Source: Agrostemma githago (lineage: Eukaryota > Streptophyta > Magnoliopsida > Caryophyllales > Caryophyllaceae). Taken from it: a stretch of 64,000 bases of DNA. Shown here in pieces: positions 34,392-46,468 of the stretch. Each line of letters opens with the position of its first letter. The first letter of the stretch is position 1. The notes under the pieces are model-generated. The model made no database searches, had not been told where the DNA came from, and saw only the letters and a program-made list of their open reading frames with translations. The stretch covers positions 8,227,142-8,291,141 of the forward strand of contig OY288262.1 in the NCBI GenBank assembly GCA_958450325.1, given 5' to 3'. A program made the position numbers and the translations under genes.

Positions 34392-35493
34392 GGCACCTGT
34401 ACGAACCAGGTTCGCTTGCAATTTTATTATTGATTTTGAAATTGCTTTTGATTTTTGATGATTCGACGGTTTTACCGAATTGAGCATAAATATTGTATGA
34501 CTTATGCTCGATTCGGGTTTTTTATGAATCCTATATTTTGTTGAACCGAATACAAATATTGTGGGATTTATACTCGATTCCGAATTTGAATACTCGTTGT
34601 ATCCCATATTCGATTATTGAATCGATATGGAATACTAGAGTGAAAATATTAAATTGATTTTAGTCGTCTTAAATTAATTATCGCGATATGAGTAAATCAC
34701 GTTGATTAATTTATGTGACTAGATCGCTAGATTCGATATCCAATTATGGAATTGGTATCGAATCTAATGGATCGACACCTTGCTTTGAATTAGAAAACTT
34801 GATTCCCTCGGCTTCTCCGACATCGAAATAAATCCCTAGAGATTGTGATGTCGGATCCGCGTCAACGGGTTTCGACCCTTATTATATAGAACGCTTGTTT
34901 TTGAAAATCGATGCAAATATGAACCTTGAATAATGATGCAAACGAAAATAAATGATTTATTGTTTAGGTTAACTTGTTTCAATAATCAAGCAATTGGGGT
35001 GTCGGAATAAGCGACCGGCAACGCTGTGTGCAGTACACTTGTATATTCGGGTTTCCTTATTCCGACATCCCTTATACTCGACACAAATCGACAAGTATTT
35101 TAATGTTTTAATACTAACGATACTATCGATATTATGACACGACAAAGAAATAATAAAAGAACGAAAAAGGATGAAGAGAAAGAAGAAAATGACGAGAGGA
35201 AGAGAAGGAAGGAAAGAAAGGGGTTTTGGCACCCTCAACCTATATGTTCTTGTCTCGGATGAGGCTCGTAGTTGCGGCTTTAACACGGGAGCTTCGAGGT
35301 TTATGGAGGTTGAGTTATGGTGGTTAGGGTTTCGATTTCCTAAAACTAGGTTTAGGGTTTGCTAGTGTAGTGCTAGGGTTTGAATTATGGTTGTAGAGTT
35401 GTGTAAAGGATTGATTAGGGTTGTGTAAAGATGTGTAATTGAGTGTGCATGGGGGGTTTATATAGGCTAAGCTAGGGTTCCCCGGTTAGGGTT

Positions 35494-35575
35494 ACTCGAC
35501 CGAGTAACCGGCTGACTCGGTCGAGTGGCCCGTTGTGCCTGCAGTCGGGCCTGAAACAGGCCCACTCGATCGAGT
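35494..35575. promoter_or_regulatory. Promoter-proximal palindromes in B 3' LTR
   Basis: ACTCGACCGAGT at 35494, ACTCGGTCGAGT at 35515 and ACTCGATCGAGT at 35564, just upstream of the TATA box on the minus strand. The upper LTR has four (46366, 46387, 46436, 46457). Confidence 0.7.
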
Positions 35576-35967
35576 GGCCCAACTGGGTCGCGTGAGTCCG
35601 TTGACTTTGGACCGTGACTTGGGTTTGATGATGGGTTTTGTGTTTGACTTGGAATTTTGATGTTGTGAATAGCTTTTTGGTATGCCTCGGAAACGACTTT
35701 GACCGGGGTTGACCCAATCGCTAAGAAGTCGGTTTTATTTCCGGTGTCGGTTTCGGCCCAAATTAGTCTTGTTTGATTGGAAATGACCCACTGGACCTGA
35801 ATTTGAGGTCAATTTTGTGAGATTTGTACTTCGTAAGTGCGTTAGCCAGCAACTAATGGATTTGAGCCCGTATCCGAGCACGTAGAAACACGTTAGCGTC
35901 CGATCATCATCGGGTGTTTTTTGGAAACTGGCATAGACACCTGGCAGTCGAAATGCGGGTGTCTACA

Positions 35968-35981
35968 GAGCCCCCACTCTG
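35968..35981 (-). other. Element B polypurine tract
   Basis: The minus strand reads CAGAGTGGGGGCTC immediately before TGTAGACACCC, identical to element A. Confidence 0.8.
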
Positions 35982-36655
35982 ACTGAGGCTTGGACAGGGC
36001 GAAAGTCAAAGTAGCTACCAAGCCCATTAAGACCTGGTAGACTTCCGTTCGGGTCGTTTATAGTCCATTAGACTTGCGTGAAGGGCTCGCCAGCCATAAG
36101 CTAGAAACCATACCTGGGCTGATGATAATACTCTGTGGGGCATTTGGACTTGTCGCGTAAGTCCTGGGTGCGCCTGTGTGTAGGCCCATCCCGTGAAAAT
36201 GCTGGGGAGATTTAGAGGTTTGCATGTCCCTGTTTGAGTCGTACCTGTATAAGTCACATAAAAATGCATGCAACACGTAGGTAGTAAAATGACTCGTGCT
36301 GGGGGAAAATGATTTTTGAAAGCTTGAATTTTTCGAAATTCTTGAAATTTCTTGAAATTTTGAAATTTTGAAATTTTTTGAAATTTTGGAATTTTTGAAA
36401 TGAATTGACTCCTAAAGAAATTAGGAAAGTTTGGGATGAATATTCCCGTGCTAGTATCGGGACTAGGCTTGTGGGTTGATTTCGTTTAGAATTAGGAAAT
36501 TTTCTTTAAAAGTTTGCAAGGCTTATGCTATATATGCCCTCCCTTGCCCTTGATTTTCTTCATAATTCCATCACAAATCATCCCTTTAAAAGAAAGTCTC
36601 TTTATTTCCCTTAAGGCAAAAAGAAAGTCTCTTTATTCTCTTAGGAAATTTAGCC
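35982..36655 (+). promoter_or_regulatory. Element B aORF upstream region with TATA box
   Basis: Non-coding region between the polypurine tract and the aORF ATG. TATATAT at 36529-36535 (GCTATATATGCCC) lies about 120 bp before the ATG, matching the position of the TATA box in A. A low-complexity GAAATTTT-rich stretch occupies about 36335-36401. A short AAAGAAAGTCTCTTTATT duplication lies just before the ATG (36590-36640). Confidence 0.55.
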
Positions 36656-38473
36656 ATGGGAATCGATAGGTTGATCGTGATGCTGCAGGAGTGGTCCCGA
36701 AGCTTCAGGGACACAGATAGGGTGGCTCTCAACCAAACGGGTATTTCCCAGCTGTACCCGTTCCGTCAGATGGTGGTTGATCGTTATTTTCTGGATGCAT
36801 GCTTGGCTTATTGGGACGACATATATCATGTCTTTGCTTTTCCTCGGGGTGAAGTCTGCCCTTTACCTGAGGAGATTGCAGCTGTGGGAGGATGGAACCC
36901 AATGCTTCGGCCCGCCGTCCCATATTCGGTCTACGACCTGAGGAGGAAGCTTTGAAAACTCTTAGGTCTCTCCCATAATGAGGTGTCTCGAATGGCCCGA
37001 GATGACAACACAGTTTCCTTGATCGATCTGGCCGAGAAGTTTATGAACCCGCATGATGTCCGGGTGAGATCAATTCACAGCCGTATGGCTTTTTCTTTCT
37101 GCATGCTCCATGTTTATGCCTTTGAGGGTCACATGGACTTATTATCATGTATGGGTCACATCCGTCTATTAACCGTGGTTGATTTAATGGAGACGGAGCA
37201 TAGCCCGGCTTGGCTGATTACGGGTGAAATAATCTAAGGCTTGGACAATCGCAAAAGGGGATTCGTCCGTCCGTCTCACCGGAAGCACCCGCTTGCTGCA
37301 AGTATGTCGGATTTTTTATTCTTTTCTCGATTTCTTGATTTTTTGAATTTTTCGAGATTTTTCGTGAATTTTGACTGCTGCAGTGGGCACTCGATGGAGT
37401 CACTCTGGCACTCGATCGAGTGCCCTCGATAAAAAGCCCCCTGTTCGCTCCCAGTGATGCCACTCGATCGAGTCATCCTGGCACTCGATCGAGTGTCATC
37501 CGGCGGACGCCTGTTTCGTCTCGGGATTTAATGCTTTTGTTTCCTTTTTCATATTTGGCTTTATGAGAGGCTATCGGTGATAGATCCTCCTCTTGATGCT
37601 AGCAATTACCGCCATAACCAACTGATGACGAGGAGACGCGCCATTGATTTTTCTCGCCAAATTAGTCAGAAATATTGGGACGAGGTATTATCAATCCATG
37701 GTGGACGGCTCATTCGATGGGTAGTGCCGTGGTGGCCCATCTATGTTTGGACCGGCTTGGACCCGAGGGACAGAGCTCGTTACCAAGTAATCTTGTCTTT
37801 CAGGCAGACGGTTCATCTCTACCCGGATCGCATACTAAGGCAGTACGGACGGGCTCAACGGATACCCGAAATTGAAGCAGTTGTGAGTGACCCTACCCAA
37901 CTGACTGATGTGATGTGGGATACTTGGGCGCAAAAATGGTATACCCGGCATACTTGGTCCGTTTCCAAATCTCGCCATTCGATTTGGGTTTCAGACTCAT
38001 ATATGAAGTGGACCAAAGCAGGTGATGCCAAGGCCCGAGCTACCTTGAAGGTTGACGAAGCCTTCGACCTGCTGAGAAGGGAGCAAGCTAAAGACAACAG
38101 GGGATTCTTTGATGAAGGAGACACTCCGGCTACCCTAGTTCGTCTAATGTCAGGACAGAAGAAGAAGACTAAGACTCAAGCTGAAGGGTCTAGTGCTAAA
38201 GGTGCTCGGGGGAATGTGAGCCCCCAGACGGACTTGGAAAGGAGACTTGGCCCAAGACTGGCCGTGCAGGACCGACTTGGCCCACGGGACAGACTACCTG
38301 AGCATGTGCGGGCCCGACTTGGGCCGAAGACAATAGAAGACCCATCGTCGAAGAAACGGGTTCGAGCTAAGGAGGTTCCCCTTGCAATTCGGGAACGCTC
38401 TTCCCCGCCCCGGCGATCTTGGGCTCCTCGCGACCCAAAGGACAAGGGGAAGGGCAAGATGCCCGGCTACTAG
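36656..38473 (+). pseudogene. Element B antisense ORF (aORF), two exons, exon 1 broken
   Basis: Starts MGIDRLIVMLQEWSRSFRDT at 36656. Blocks VFAFPRGEVCPLPEEIAAVG and FCMLHVYAFEGHMDLLSCMG recall plant mobile domain/DUF7745 proteins (family recalled, not searched). Exon 1 has a TGA after DLRRKL (about 36953), a TAA after TGEII (about 37235) where A has CAA, and one extra G near 37258. The intron is 37302-37567 (CAA|GTATGT to TTATGAG|AGG). Exon 2 is open to 38473 from RLSVIDPPLDASNY onward: basic, Arg/Pro-rich at the end (KKRVRAKEVPLAIRERSSPP). An alternative reading keeps IWLYERLS in the protein, but no AG acceptor lies before it. The function in the element is unknown. Confidence 0.7.
37302..37567 (+). 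other. Intron of B aORF carrying four palindromes
   Basis: GT-AG intron inferred by comparison with A, where the same exon ends are joined by a 192-bp intron. Inside are ACTCGATGGAGT (37389) and ACTCGATCGAGT at 37410, 37462 and 37483, giving two pairs with 21-bp steps. A's intron has none, so they were added in B's lineage or lost in A's. Confidence 0.6.
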
Positions 38474-38887
38474 TCTCCTTTATTTATTATTTGAGTATTA
38501 ATACTATTTTTGTGGTGCGATTTTTTGTGTTGTTTTCTTTGTGTCTGCCGTGTTTGGCGTTTTTTTTTTTTGTAATTCCCGAGTTTATCGAGATATTAAT
38601 AAAAGACGTATTATTTGAAAACTGTTCCCGTGTTTTCGTTATTGCAATGGTTGTACCCTTTTGAGGGGTTGCCTACGTATCCACAATTAGCGGAATCAAA
38701 CCAAACGTAGTTCAAAAATTTGATTTGATTGATTTTTTTTGCAATTTTCGAAATACATCAAGATTATAAATTCGAGATGTGCGACGGTAGAATAATTAAT
38801 TCTAACTCATTGACCTGTCTAAAATTTTGAAAATTTATAAAATGACAAAGTTTTATAAACTTTTGCAAATGACATTGAGATAAAGGT
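38474..38887. other. Element B spacer between convergent aORF and pol
   Basis: Contains the same GGATACGTAGGCAACCCCTC block as A's spacer (inverted, 38661-38682). T-rich stretches follow the aORF stop. No gene is seen. Confidence 0.55.
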
Positions 38888-39652
38888 TTATGGGTAATAG
38901 CGCTTCAGCTGGTCCAAGTTGGTCGGGTTGACGAACTCATTCCCGTCCAGGTCTGTTAGCATCACTGCTCCTCCTGATAGGACCTTCTTGACTAAGTATG
39001 GCCCAGCCCAATTGGGTTTAAATTTTCCTCTTGGGTCAACCGGTAGTAAGGCACAGACCGATTTCAGGACCAAATCCCCTTCTTTGATGTTCCTGGGCCT
39101 AACCCTTTTGTTGAAAGCCCGTTGGATTCTTTTTTGATATAATTGAATGTTGTTGAGGGCCCGGGATCGCCGTTCGTCTAAAAGGACTAGCGAATCGTAT
39201 CGGGCTTGGACCCAATCTGCTTCAGGTACTTGGCTTTCAAGTAGAATCCTGAGGGACGGCACCTCTAGCTCGATTGGTTGGACTGCTTCCATTCCATATG
39301 TCGGGTAGTATGGAGTAGCTCCGGTTGCGGTGCGGATCGATGTTCGATACCCCCATAAGGCAAAGGGTATTTTGTCGGGCCAATCCCGATAATTCTCAGC
39401 CATCTTTTTAAGTATGGTGACAATTGTTTTATTGGCCGCTTCTACCGCTCCATTTGTTTGAGGTCGGTAGGGTGAAGATGTATGCCTTTGGATTTTATAT
39501 TTTGGCAGCAATGCGGCAGTTTCGGCTTGAAAGTGGGTCCCGTGATCACTAATAAATTCGTGAGGGATCCCATACCGGCATATGATCTTGTTTTGGATGA
39601 CTTTGGCCACGTGCTTGGCGTTCAAGACACGGTATGACTCGGCTTCGACCTA
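38888..39652 (-). pseudogene. pol: Element B pol: integrase core and C-terminus
   Basis: Open minus-strand frame with FISDHGTHFQAETAALL, SPYRPQTNGAVEAANKT, FALWGYRTSIRTATG and a C-terminus FVNPTNLDQLKRYYP. It is cut off from the rest by an in-frame TAG at 39650-39652, where A has the Trp codon of YFTKWVEAE. A two-base loss near 39708-39715 also shifts the preceding frame. Confidence 0.88.
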
Positions 39653-42600
39653 TTTGGTGAAGTAGTCGATGGCCACTAAGATGAAGCAATGACCTCCCGT
39701 CCCGGAGGGATGCACCCCCAATTATGTCAATACCCCATGTCGAAAACGACCATGGTGATGTCATGGTATATAATAGGGAGGACGACATATGCTGTACATT
39801 GCCAAAGATCTGACAGTTATGGCAGTGTTTGACATATGACTGGCAGTCTGTTTCCATGGTGTTCCAGTAATACCCGAGTCTCATGATTTTACGGGATAGC
39901 ATATGGGCATTCATATGCGGACCGTTTTCACCGTCGTGTACCTCGGCCATAACCTTCTCTGCTTGTGCTTTGTCAATACACAGGAGGAGAGCCCCCTGTA
40001 CCGTCTTTTTGTACAACTGCCCGTCGTCCGTATGGACAAATTGGGTTGCCAACCTTTGCAAAGCCTTCTTGGCCCGGTTTTCAGTTTCCGGGGGATATTC
40101 TCCCGTTGTCAGGTAGGTTAGGACAGCTTGATACCAAGGTTCTGGGTCAGTTATCTCGAAATCTTGAATGGCATGGATATAGGCCGGCTCGGACCGTCTT
40201 TCGACACAGATCGGCATGCTGGTCATGTGATCCAGGATGTTCAGTAAAGATGCTAATTTGGAAAGTGCATCTACGAATTGATTTTCTTCCCGGGGCAGGT
40301 AGATATATTCTACCTTTCGGAATTGTTTCTCTAGAACCCGTACTCGCGCTTGGTAAGCCACGAGATTGGCGTTCTGAGTTTTCCATTTTTGGAGCGCTTG
40401 ATTGATGACCAATGATGAATCATCGTGGACCCGGAGGATTGTTACCCCTAAATCAGCGGCGGCTTGCAACCCGTGAATGCCTGCTTCATATTCGGTGGCG
40501 TTGTTGGTCACATCAAAGTCCAATTTGATGGATAAAGGAGTGTGTTCTCCTTGGGGTGAGATTAACAGAATTCCGACTCCAAATCCTCGAAAGTTGGATG
40601 CTCCATCAAAATACAGATCCCATGTCTCGGTATCGGTATGGAATATGTCTTCGTCAGGAAAGGCCCATGTATCGGTGTGGCCTTCTTCGGATATCGGGCT
40701 ATCAGCGAGGAACTCGGCTACTACCCGGCCTTTGATGGCTTTCAATGGTACGAACTTGAGGTCAAACTCAGATAACATTAAAGTCCATCTGAACATCCTG
40801 CCGTTGAGGATGGGCTTCTCGAATAGGTACTTGATAGGATCCATTTTGGATAAAACATGTACCTCGTGACTAAGCATGTAGTGTCTGAGCTTTTTAGTGG
40901 CCCAAACCAAAGCTAGGCACGTTTTCTCGAGCATGGTGTACTTGCATTCGTACTCGAGGAACTTTTTACTGATGTAGTAAATAGCCCGTTCTTCTGATTC
41001 GACTGTCTGGGCCAGCATAGCCCCCATGGCTGTCTCGGTCGTCGTTAGGTATAACGACAAAGGCAAATCATGTTGAGGTGGCAGTAGTACCGGCGGAGCG
41101 GACAAAATCTCCTTGATTTTGTCGAAAGCCGCTTGACATCTGTCGTCCCATAACACTCGTTCCCCGATCTTCAGTTTTTTGAAAATGGGCTCACATACCA
41201 TGGTTAGCTTCGAAATGAACCGGCTGATGTACTGGGCTTTCCCGAGAAACCCCCTTATTTCCTTTTCGGTCTTAGGTGGTTGCATCTCGGTGATGGCTTT
41301 GATCTTAGCCGGGTCGACCTCGATGCCGCGTTGGCTAACAATATGGCCCAGTAATTTGCCTGACGTTACCCCGAAACTGCATTTTTGGGGGTTTAGTCTC
41401 ATGTTGTATTTTCGTAGTCTGGCGAAGAACTTTCTTATGGCCGAAATATGCCCGTTTCGGTCCTTAGACTTCACGATCATGTCGTCCACGTAGACCTTCA
41501 CTTCTTTATGCATCATGTCATGTAGCAAAGTGGTGGCGGTCCGTTGATAAGTGGCCCCGGCATTGATGAGCCCAAATGGCATAACAGTGTAGCAGTAAGT
41601 GCCCCAAGGTGTAATGAAGGTGGTCTTAATCATATCCTCTTCTGCCATTTTAATTTGATTGTATCCGGCATACCCGTCCATGAACGATAGAAGGGCATGA
41701 TCGGCCGTATTATCCACCAATATGTCGATGTGTGGTAACGAAAAATTGTCTTTTGGACTGGCCTTGTTTAGGTCCCGAAATTCCACGCATACTCGCACCT
41801 TGCCGTCCTTCTTGGGTACCGGCACGATGTTTGCAACCCAGTCTGGATATTCAGACACTTGTATAAAGCCCGCTTTGAATTGTTTGTCTACTTCCTCTTT
41901 GACTTTGAGGGACCATTCAGGCTTCATTCTTCGGAGCTTCTGCTTTACTGGCCTGCACCCATCTTTGATGGGTATTCGGTGTTCAGCTATTTCCCGGTCT
42001 ATACCCGACATGTCCTTGTAGGACCATGCGAAGACGTCTTTAAATTCCTGGAGGAGGTCTGTGAATTGATTTCTCTCCTCGGGATCTAAGTATAGGCCTA
42101 ACTTAAGCATCTGGGGCTCTAAAGTGGTTCCCACATTGATGGACTCGGTTTCTTTGATTATTGGATCTCGGGATTCCCTTTGTTCGAGCTGCTCGATCAG
42201 ATGCGGAGACAAAGGTACCTGTTCGTCGGGTTTCTCAATGTCATTGCATATAAAATTTTTGAAATTGAGAAAATTTTGGAAATAAGACAAGTCGTAAGCA
42301 GAACGGTTTTCGATATTATTATTAATAGTAAATTTTGAGAAAAGCTCAAATAGAGCTGCCATCTGATCATTGGTCAGTGGCGGGATATGGAGAGGTCTTG
42401 GGACAGGCCCCGAGACCTCAGTGGCTAAGGGAAGAGGGGTTACAGACTCGACTCCAGCACCAGACCCTCTAAACCTGGACTCAGACTCAGACTCCGACTC
42501 GGACTCGGTATCCGGCATGTCTCTCTCGCCGGTGGTCAGCTTGTAGACCCGTCCTTGACTGTCGGTCCATTTGACGGTCTTCCTCCAGGCCCTCGTCTCA

Positions 42601-43142
42601 GTGTCGGCACCGACCTCGGTGATTAGCTTGGTTGGGTCGAACCGCTCGCTGTGGAGGATCAAGTTGACCAAATCGTCCTTTGGAGCAGGGACAGTCTTGT
42701 CTTCTCCAAAGAGGAGCCCCAGCACGGGCTCGACATTATTTTCACCTTTCTCGGACTCAGCCTGGATAATGGTGAATATATCATCGGGGATATAGTTGTA
42801 TTCCCGAGCCGTTTTGGTCTCGGGATATGTGATGGTGGGTTGGTAGAGGCCCACTTGGATCGCCCCAAATACGGGAGTGACGAATTTGATTGAATCGGCC
42901 CGGCCCACATTTTCCGAGCCCATGGTATATCCCAATCCGAGCCGAGACTCTCCGTTGTCTAGGACCTCGATGATTCTCCCTCCCGGAAGGTGTGGCCTTG
43001 AGGTGGCTCCGGGTAGGTAACCCTGATTTTGTAGCATCGTGTCGATGCTAGTGGTGAAGTAAGGCTTGAAGATATATTCCTCTTCGATCATACCCACGAA
43101 GTCGAATCCTCGTGGTTCAGATTGTGGCATTACAGCTAGCAA
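39653..43142 (-). pseudogene. pol: Element B pol: RT, RNase H, extra RNase H, integrase zinc finger
   Basis: A 1197-codon minus-strand frame (stop at 39549). It begins after the protease with EPRGFDFVGMIEEEY, then a SESESESESES linker. The RT has VCVEFRDLNKASPKDNFSLP (about 41776-41800) and YVDDMIVKS (about 41480). An RNase H follows (LYLTTTETAMGAMLAQ). The second RNase H has YFDGASNFRG (about 40600), ATEYEAGIHG and VHDDSSLVINQ. The integrase HHCC finger (HDGENGPHMNAHML, HCHNCQIFG) is at about 39800-39930. The frame leaves the true reading at WGIDIIG (about 39715) because two bases are missing. The RT and RNase H motifs look intact, but gag and the protease active site are gone, so the element cannot act alone. 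Confidence 0.9.
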
Positions 43143-43281
43143 CGGTCATCGGGGTCGCCTCCAGTGTGATGATACCGTCTTTAAGTGGCATCTTGACTTT
43201 CCAGTGGATGGTAGACGATACGGCCTTGACTGCATGGATCCAAGGCCTCCCTAGTAGTAGGTTAAAGGATGAGGTGACATC
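43143..43281 (-). pseudogene. Element B protease C-terminal remnant
   Basis: Reads DVTSSFNLLLGRPWIHAVKAV on the minus strand, as in A, but in a different frame from the following ORF, so a further indel lies near 43125-43140. At 43277-43281 the homology jumps from protease to leader sequence. Confidence 0.75.
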
Positions 43282-44254
43282 CCGAACAAGACTAAAACGG
43301 GAAATGACTCGGAAAAGACACCTAGACGGGTGACTTGTGAAATGTGGGCCTTCCTTAGGATTCGGCGGGTGGGCCTAGTCCTGTTCGAAGGAAGGTTCAC
43401 GTGAGACATCCCCAGACTTATGGACTCGATTGTGTTGACGGGCCCTCCTTTGTAGGGGTTTGTCCTACGTAGGTGGGCCTTGCCTTAGTCTAATAAGGCG
43501 GACTGGGATAGGGAAGAAACTCCTGATGTAAGATCGACAGAGTTTCGACGCTAAAGACTTTGACAACTTAAGACACGACCCGACACTGCTAAAAACGGGA
43601 AGTCCTAAGGAGAAGGAGGTTTTGAAAACTGGTTGTTTTTGAGAAAGGTCCGAGAAAACTCGGTTGAGGGCCCAATTTTTGAAAAAAACGAAAAGGGTAT
43701 TGGGCCACGGGTTTTGAAAGTTCGAAAAATGTTTTTGAGTTTTGAATTGGGCAGCATACCGGCTAGAAAATAGGCTATTTTGAGTAAAATCATAAGTCCT
43801 AAATTCGGTATGTGTCCCGGGTTTTGAAATTGAATAGTTTGAAAAAGATGCAATCTTTGAAAAAAAATGGTTTTTGAAAACGACTCGGAAACCAAGTAGC
43901 ACGTAGTCACACAAGCATTATAACGACGCCATGTATGCTCTATACTAAGTCTCGGTCGGTCTATAGAGGGTCTATACCAGTGTACATAGTCTAGACGTTG
44001 ATCGGGACAGACTTCCTAAGTCGAGTTGATCTTAGAACATGCCGCGAAACCCACTCGAATCGACTATGGACACCTTTTGACATATCCATGTTGGAGTACA
44101 TCAATGGTATAGTGGGACGTCGGTCGCGAGTACCGGCCTGAGAAAATATGGGTTATGCATGAACCGTAAAACTAAAACGCGTATTGTATTTGTCAAACGA
44201 TTTCTATTCGAGTCTCACTCTGAGGATGCCGATGGTAAGTCACGCATCAGTTAA
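43282..44254 (-). other. Element B 5' leader
   Basis: Homologous to A 13282-14274, inverted. It has no gag start, because the deletion begins before A's gag ATG. Small ORFs at 43465-43914 are the leader read through and are not conserved with A. Confidence 0.7.
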
Positions 44255-44272
44255 TCCCCAACGGAGTCGCCA
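44255..44272 (-). other. Element B primer binding site
   Basis: The minus strand reads TGGCGACTCCGTTGGGGA three bases after the LTR end. It differs from A's site by one base. Confidence 0.85.
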
Positions 44273-45065
44273 AATTGTGGACATGACATAGGTCCACCCC
44301 GACGCGGCCACGCGCGGGTTTGGGTAGGCGAATGAATCTCCATATGAGAATTGATCGAATCGAAATTTAGGTCTATGTGGAGTCGCCACCGAATTTTGTG
44401 GTTATTCGGAACCATTCGAGCCCACTCTATGTCGTAGTGGGCCGTATACAAAATACGGCCCATTTCCGATGTCAGAGTTTATTGGGCTCGTCCCTTTGCA
44501 TTTGATACCGATACCGATGTTATCGGATATCGTGTATTGAATGACTCTCGTGCGCCAACGGTTTAGGGCATCCGGAAACCGAGGTTCTGAGTAAGGGGTG
44601 AGGGTACGTGCTGGGAAGCCCACGAAGGACACCCAACCCCGCCCGCACTTAGTGGCCTCTACTGAGATCTCGAGTGACTTTCTAATACGCGCGTTAGTTG
44701 AACGGGAAAATGATATGCAAAGATTATTTTCCCTAAGCATGTGAATGGAATTGAAAAAGGGTTTCTATGTCAATTTAATGCAACTAAAATTAACGTCAAA
44801 GTTGTATTTTAGCATGCGGGTTCATTTTAGTACAATAAAATAAACAAGAATTAAATTGACAAAAGAACAAACGGTTAGTAACGAGATGATGATAATAACG
44901 GTTTGCAAATTATTGAATAAAATTGAATGATGTAGCGAGATGATGCATGGTTTGAAAAGATAGTAATACACGTGATTAAATAGACACGTGTCGACCCAAG
45001 TCATAAAATACTATCAAGTTTAAAAAGAAGAATGTACGACTCACGGTATTGGTCGTGATGAGGTC

Positions 45066-45264
45066 ACTCGATCGAGTGGTCGATAGACTCGATCGAGTGG
45101 ACCTCTAAAAGAGGTTTCTGTTCTGCGTTTGAGACCTTACTCGGCCGAGTTATTGGCCAACTCGGTCGAGTACGTCGCTACTCGATCGAGTCACTATGAG
45201 ACTCGACCGAGTAGAGGTCGAAAGAGCATTCTGCTCGCTAAGTTGTGATGTCACTCGATCGAGT
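45066..45264. promoter_or_regulatory. Palindrome cluster in B 5' LTR, distal
   Basis: Copies start at 45066, 45087, 45139 (ACTCGGCCGAGT), 45160, 45180, 45201 (ACTCGACCGAGT) and 45253. Steps are 21, 52, 21, 20, 21 and 52 bp, a very regular phasing. Confidence 0.75.
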
Positions 45265-46365
45265 GGCACCTGTACGAACCAGGTTCGCTTGCAATTTTAT
45301 TATCGATTTTGAAATTGCTTTTGATTTTTGATGATTCGACGGTTTTACCGAATTGAGCATAAATATTGTATGACTTATGCTCGATTCGGGTTTTTTATGA
45401 ATCCTTGATTTTGTTGAACCGAATACAAAAATTGTGGGATTTATACTCGATTCCGAATTTGAATACTCGTTGTATCCCATATTCGATTATTGAATCGATA
45501 TGGAATACTAGAGTTAAAATATTAAATTGATTTTAGTCGTCTTAAATTAACTATCGCGATATGAGTAAATCGCGTTAATTAATTTATGTGACTAGATCGC
45601 TAGATTCGATATCCAATTATGGAATTGGTATCGAATCTAATGGATCGACACCTTGCTTTGAATTAGAAAACTTGATTCCCTCGGCTTCTCTGACATCGAA
45701 ATAAATCCCTAGAGATTGTGATGTCGGATCCGCGTCAACGGGTTTCGACCCTTATTAAATAGAACGCTTGTTTTTGAAAATCGATGCAAATATGAACCTT
45801 GAATAATGATGCAAGCGAAAATAAACTATTTATTGTTTAGGCTAACTTGTTTCAATAATCAAGCAATTGGGATGTCGGAATAAGCGACCGGCAACGCCGT
45901 GTGCAGTACACTTGTATATTCGGGTTTCCTTATTCCGACATCCCTCATACTCGACACAAATCGACAAGTATTTTAATGTTTTAATACTAACGATACCATC
46001 GATATTATGACACGACAAAGAAATAATAAAAGAACGAAAAGGACGAAGAGAAAGAAGAAGATGACGAGAGGAAGAGAAAGAAGGAAAGAAAGGGGTTTTG
46101 GCACCCTCAACCTACATGTTCTTGTCTCGGATGAGGCTCGTAGTTGCGGCTTTAACACGGGAGCTTCGAGGTTTATGGAGGTTGAGTCATGGTGGTTAGG
46201 GTTTCGATTTCCTAAAACTAGGTTTAGGGTTTGCTAGTGTAGTGCTAGGGTTTGAATTAGGGTTGTAGAGTTGTGTAAAGGATTGATTAGGGTTGTGTAA
46301 AGATGTGTAATTGAGTGTGCATGGGGGCTTTATATAGGCTAAGCTAGGGTTCCCCGGTTAGGGTT

Positions 46366-46468
46366 ACTCGACCGAGTAACCGGCTGACTCGGTCGAGTGG
46401 CCCGTTGTGCCTGCAGTCGGGCCTGAAACAGGCCCACTCGATCGAGTGGGTCGGGCACTCGATCGAGT
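46366..46468. promoter_or_regulatory. Palindrome cluster in B 5' LTR, promoter-proximal
   Basis: ACTCGACCGAGT at 46366, ACTCGGTCGAGT at 46387, and ACTCGATCGAGT at 46436 and 46457. Steps are 21, 49 and 21 bp, just upstream of the TATA box on the minus strand. Confidence 0.75.

Larger units (their letters stand above)
31750..35967 (-). repeat. Element B 3' LTR (4218 bp including a solo LTR insertion)
   Basis: Matches 44276-46860 end to end, except for the inserted 32639-34266 block and small palindrome-unit differences. TATATAAA (minus strand, about 35457-35464) marks the core promoter. Downstream of it on the minus strand are several AAACCCTA telo-box copies (about 35330-35400). Confidence 0.92.

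Noticed and set aside
43465..43914. 149-codon minus ORF in the B leader
   Set aside because: The homologous leader of A has a different ORF structure; not conserved as protein.
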